Positions 59,449 to 64,000 of a stretch of 64,000 nucleotides of DNA are shown piece after piece. The translations under genes and the position numbers were made by a program. Positions within the stretch are counted from its first letter, which is position 1. Each line of letters begins with the position of its first letter. Under the pieces are notes generated by a model. That model did not search any database, had not been told where the DNA came from, and was given only the letters and a program-made list of their open reading frames with translations. The DNA is from Adenanthera pavonina (lineage: Eukaryota > Streptophyta > Magnoliopsida > Fabales > Fabaceae), in contig JAIVEN010000012.1 in NCBI GenBank assembly GCA_026686845.1, forward strand, positions 8,558,501-8,622,500, written 5' to 3'.

Positions 59449-60879
59449 GTTTTGGTCCAAAGATTTGAGCTGAATGGACATCCAAGAGAGAAAGGAAATT
59501 TTGCAAAATACTGCATATTTTTCATAGTCTAGTAATACCCTGTATTGGTTATTTTATAGTTGGATCGGAAAAGTTATTTTTATAGTATAAATTTCACTTT
59601 TTGAGTACAGGATTAAAGTAAACTTGTGTCTAGTATTACTTTATTATCCTGTCTCCTAAAAGCTTGTTTTGGGGTACCCATCTGCTTTATTATCTGCCTT
59701 TTTACCTTTTGCAGATATATAAGTACCTTTATCGGTATAACGATACCGCTAAACTTACGGCACTAGTTATTTCTTTGTTTTTAAATATTAACCCTCAATG
59801 CCATATACCATTATGCGCATCTAGTTAAGAGCTTCCTCTTGACAGTAATTTTGTATATTTACAACATCACCCCTGATCGAGGACCAAATTATAATTTTTA
59901 ATTCTTCTTGGTCATTAGCTGTAATTTTCCCCCAAATTATATCTTCTCATACCTCCCTACGTGACTTTCATTCTTGAGGGGTTAAAATATAATTATTTTA
60001 ATCTTTAGGGGTAAAAATATAATTTCTTATTTTTCCATCTGACCAAGAAAAATGACATCTTTGCTATTTTGTCACGCAAAATGGTATATATCCATTTTTG
60101 TTAATTTCTTACAGATATTTAGATATTCTATCTTTTAGGGATGTTACAATGAGTAGATAATAAATTATTTTATTAAATAGGAACAAGAATAAATAATAAA
60201 AAAGAACCAGTGTACGTATATGCAAATGGACGAATATGTGATGGTCAATGGAATATTTGAGTCAGACAATATAAAAATAATATATGTTGATTCAGATATT
60301 AATGATTCAATGAAAGCAAATTATTGGATAAAAGCTTTAACTTCTTCCCAATCAAATTATATGTGATTTGGTATATAAATGTCCAATATACATAAATTCA
60401 TGATGGCATTAATCATGTATTCTAGCTATCAATTTTGACAAATAAAGGATGTGATAAAATGAATTCATGATAATCAAATCAAACTGATAGGAGCAAAGTT
60501 ATATGTGCATATTTTAAATGTGAAAGTTGACTATCATTTTGAATTACAACCACTAGAGAACTATGTGATATATGTACTCCCATCAAATAGTAATCAAGTG
60601 GATCAAGTAAGACAAGGCAAGGTTTAGCATGCACTTGGAAAATTTTCGTCCATTGGATCCTCTTGATATGATGTCAGCAATACTATACCATTATCTTCAC
60701 TTCATCCAACTGAGGATATTATGGATGACTTTGAGAATGAGGAAGAGTATATTTTTTTTAATAAATGCCGGTGGCTAGAATAATGATAATAATAGTGAAA
60801 ATTAGGCCTATGAGAATTATGAGGGTGGTGATAGTTTCTTAGACCCAACAATGCATATAAATGAACATGAAAAGCCTGC
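59449..60879. other. No recognised gene
   Basis: AT-rich with no domain. From about 60200 some coding-like phrases (YVNGRICDGQ near 60215) may be a decayed upstream part of the transposon gene that follows, but they are too short to classify. Confidence 0.35.
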
Positions 60880-62330
60880 AACTAATTTATTTTCAAGTGT
60901 CAATTTGGAGTCAACTGTGGATCCTGAATTTAGTGGAATGAGAGAGATTTTATCTCTTAATAATAGTTAAGAGTTCTCAATTGGCCAAACTTTTAATAAT
61001 TTCTATGCTCTAAGACTTATATCCAAACTTTACTTTGTCCAAGGTCATCATATGTTCAATGTATATCTTTCAAGTAATAAACATGAAGAATATCAATGTA
61101 TCTTTCCAGCCTTGGAATTTCTGATACTACTGGCTCAGAGAAATCTTCCCCATATGGGATGGGTATAGATGTCTTTTCTTCCTCAAGTGAAATTACATAT
61201 AATGCTAGATCCAGGTGAAGTGATGGTCGATTAGTGATTCAATCTAATGGTACTGAAGAGTAAGTATATTTTATATATATATTTCAATTATGCATTCATA
61301 TATCATTGTTACTTTTTGTTTTACTAAGCATTATACATTTCACAAGTGTTTTTCCTATTGATGAGCCTATATCAATATTATCTAGCATTATACGTAGCAT
61401 CTTTGATGATACATGGCCCAATTACTAGTATCCCTAAAGATGTTAAAGATATATGGTTTAAGGCAAACTAATATTCTAATCATTTGAAAGTATAGAAAAA
61501 TATAGCTATTTTTTCATTTACCTAGTATTTGTCTGTTTCTATTGTAGTTGAAATGTGCATGGGATCCTACTTTGGAATGGCAGATATATAAGCTTTTGGC
61601 ACAAAAAATGTGGTGAAATAGTACGTTCCACCATGAGGGAATTCGATATGGAAAAACAAAAGGTACCTGGATGCCCAAAATAGTCCAAGATAACTTGTAA
61701 TTACAATGGAAGACTCCATAGTTCAAGGATAAATCATAATGTAATAAAGCTAATAGAGCAGTTAATGTTAATGCATGTGTACATAGGGTAGGAGAACGTC
61801 ATTATTAAAATATAAAAGAAAAATGATAAGCCTTATTTGAATTTGTTACATTATTAAAGTTTTAAAATTTTAAGTTACATGAATTTTATAGGAAGCAAAG
61901 TTAGGACAAGAAGTGACCATATCTGAAGTATTTAAGAAGGTATAACATAATAAGGAGAAACGAGGTTGGGTCAGACTAAAAGCTTCCTACACTTACATAT
62001 GTTAAGATTTTATTTATAGTTCTCAACTTATTTTTTCATATTACGAATACATGACTCACAACTCTACTTATTGTTGATGTAGAATTAATTTGAGCTACTA
62101 AAAGAAAGTCAAGGTGAAGGTCAAATGTGTCTGACAATGCCTTATGGCTTCCAATTGTTGGAGGAAAAAATAAGAAAGGATGTGTGTACAAATTTGGATC
62201 AGAGGCCAGCATTATTGATTCTCAAAGAAAACCAAGCCATAACTCTAGTGAGCTTGCACAAATTAGATAATCTTTTGAAAAGAAGTTGTAAGACAAACTC
62301 GCTAAACAAGTAAAGGTTTATGAGGAGAGC
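60880..62330 (+). pseudogene. Second Transposase_24-type CACTA gene relic
   Basis: Pieces on + follow the Ptta/En/Spm order. LKCAWDPTLEWQIYKLLAQK lies at 61548-61608. Next come PKIVQDNL and a K/N-rich stretch with NKANRAVNVNACVHRVGERH (61740-61800). EAKLGQEVTISEVFKK is at about 61892-61940, then GWVRLKASYTY. LWLPIVGGKNKKG with a following KFGSEA, the family's GG.KKGRVYGLGS-like end, lies at about 62140-62205. A Lys-rich coiled-coil-like end follows. AT-rich spacers between pieces look like introns. Stops and frame changes are frequent. It is a different, more diverged copy than the one at 3860-5187. No TNP2 or element termini were found nearby. Confidence 0.62.
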
Positions 62331-62335
62331 TTGGT

Positions 62336-64000
62336 TATAACACCTTAACTATAGACCATACTACCCATGTATTGGATCTTATTATGTTCCATAGAACATG
62401 TTTAGAAGTTTAAATCATATGATAAATTAAAATAGGAAATTTTTTCCCCCAAGTTACTATTTATTTGGTAAACCCTTTTTCCCAGGCTAAATTTGAAAAT
62501 TCATAATAATAGTAGAAAAATCATATCAAGGTGATTCAATCTCTAAAAATACATTGAAATCTCGTCTACATGGAAAAAATATGAAACAGCATTTTAGTCG
62601 TGCCAATTAATACAGTTTATTATATGAAATTTACTATTCAAATGATCACTTTTTATTTCTCCAGGATTTTTGCTATAATTTTAAAAATTTATATCTCATT
62701 CTACATTGCTCCAAATTGTACATACTTTATGCCATTGGAAATCTCTATATATCTACTTTACGACATATTTTTATCATATATTTATTTAACTTGTACAAGG
62801 TATGATTTCAACTTAAATCACTAAGGGTCAAAACATCACTTTTACTACAATAGTTTTAGGAAATCATGCATAACTCTCATTGTATAGCTCCAATTACTCT
62901 CAAACTAGTGGCATATTAAATTTGAAACATAGGCCTTTTTATACATAAAAACCATTGAATTTTTATAGCTCTATACGATTTCATATCACCTTTCAAAGTA
63001 AGTGATACTTACAATGAAATTCACAGCTTTCACTTCATGTCCAGTTTTGACCCTCAAATTAAAAAATACACTATAAATCATAGACATGTCCAATTTAAAT
63101 GCTCTATGGCTTGTTGAAAATCTTACTCTATGTACTTTTAGAGTATACCTAATACTCATACTAAATGCTCTGTTTCGAGTAGAGTACCCCTATTTCTCTT
63201 ATAACTGGTCATTTTGGACAAACTTGCATTTTAACTTTTAAAACCATTGCTATACACTATATACATGCTTCAAACTTGTCCAAACCATATTCATCACATT
63301 ATAAGAGACTTAGGAGTACATGACAAGAAGTAGGAACAATCACATAACTTCATATGCAATTTTACATTAAATTCATCAATACAAGCTTATTACATGAATT
63401 ATAAAATCAAGCATTAATCCTTTCTTCTTCCTCCTTGGCTCCTTGATCTCCTTGCCATAGCTTAAGCCTATTAATTTGGATACTTGAGGGATGAGATTAG
63501 GACAATCTCAGTAGTAAGTTACATTCTATGCAATTATGTTACATAAACTCATATTTAATCATATTTAATCACATTTAAACAATAAATTGCCACATTGGTC
63601 ATAAAAATTTTGGCAGCATAACAGCTTCAAAAATAGATATTTTAGGGAATAAAACCTCTCAATTTATAGTGAAAATCAATAAAAGAAATCACAATTGCAA
63701 TATGGCAATACAATTTGATCATAGCAAGACAATGAAAGAACATAAAGCAAGGATAAGAAACTTAGCTGCCTCATTGGAGTATCACTTGTCTTTCTACTTA
63801 AAATAAAAGCTTCCCCTAGCTTTCTCAAGTCCCTAATCAACATCAAACAATGGCTCAAGCTATTGATTTCATAGAATGAAGCATAGAGTTCATATAAAAC
63901 CCTACAAACCCTTGAAAATCTACTTTAGCTATCTTAACTTATATCATGAAGTATATACTTGTTCTTAAGGTTTTTGGCCATAGGGAATCCATTTTGTCAT
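62336..64000 (-). mobile_element. Probable gypsy LTR, running off the window
   Basis: It starts TATAACACCTTAACTATAG, close to the TGTAACACCTTAC start of the gypsy LTR at 8552, and continues as LTR-like DNA with no gene. The right part carries CTCCTTGGCTCCTTGATCTC and GACAATCTCAGTAGTAAG, as in gypsy LTR R/U5 regions read on minus. The end lies beyond 64000, so this is inferred from one border and composition only. Confidence 0.4.

Overview
The window looks like intergenic, heterochromatin-like DNA from a flowering plant, probably a eudicot. It is strongly AT-rich and almost entirely made of decayed, nested transposable elements. The evidence is plant-type Ty3-gypsy (Tekay/Del-like chromovirus), SIRE-like Ty1-copia, CACTA (En/Spm) and SINE sequence, initiator-tRNA-Met primer binding sites, and target-site duplications (TSDs) of plant LTR elements. 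I found no confident intact host gene, rRNA or tRNA. All homologies come from reading conserved motifs by eye; no search was run.

Layout. 2.3-7.2 kb: a CACTA element on + (C-terminal TNP2 transposase, then a second gene with a Transposase_24-type region and a Ulp1-like cysteine protease end, then subterminal repeats). 8.55-23.23 kb: one minus-strand Ty3-gypsy chromovirus with both LTRs, PBS and polypurine tract. It is broken by a solo copia LTR in RT (12.1-14.3 kb), a solo copia LTR in gag (16.25-19.76 kb) that itself holds an inverted solo LTR of the same family (17.8-19.7 kb), and a CCGG-rich insertion in the 5' LTR (21.45-21.91 kb). 24.3-25.1 kb: unrecognised coding-like sequence with splice-like borders. 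25.8-26.4 kb: copia gag relic. 26.7-28.9 kb: chimeric family A copia remnant. 28.9-30.0 kb: gypsy LTR fragment. 33.4-40.9 kb: gag-only family B copia element with a perfect TSD, inserted into a tRNA-derived SINE. 41.05-44.03 kb: solo gypsy LTR. 44-50.8 kb: AT-rich DNA with small repeats, a MITE-like element and a C-rich tract. 50.8-59.4 kb: a gypsy RT/copia LTR fragment, then a 5'-truncated family C copia (RT-RNase H, a long downstream ORF3, one LTR). 60-62.3 kb: second CACTA gene relic. 62.3 kb to the end: probable gypsy LTR running off the window.

The most unusual signal is in the copia LTRs. Families A and B carry arrays of the palindrome AAATTCGAATTT mixed with a second motif, (GACA)GACGAATTT. 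Family C carries a different palindrome, GGTTATCCGCATAACC, repeated many times in its LTR and again between pol and ORF3. The families also share a conserved block downstream of the LTR TATA box.

Relative order of events, inferred from nesting: gypsy first, then the solo copia LTRs inside it, then the inverted copy inside one of those. The inverted pair could fold into a long hairpin.
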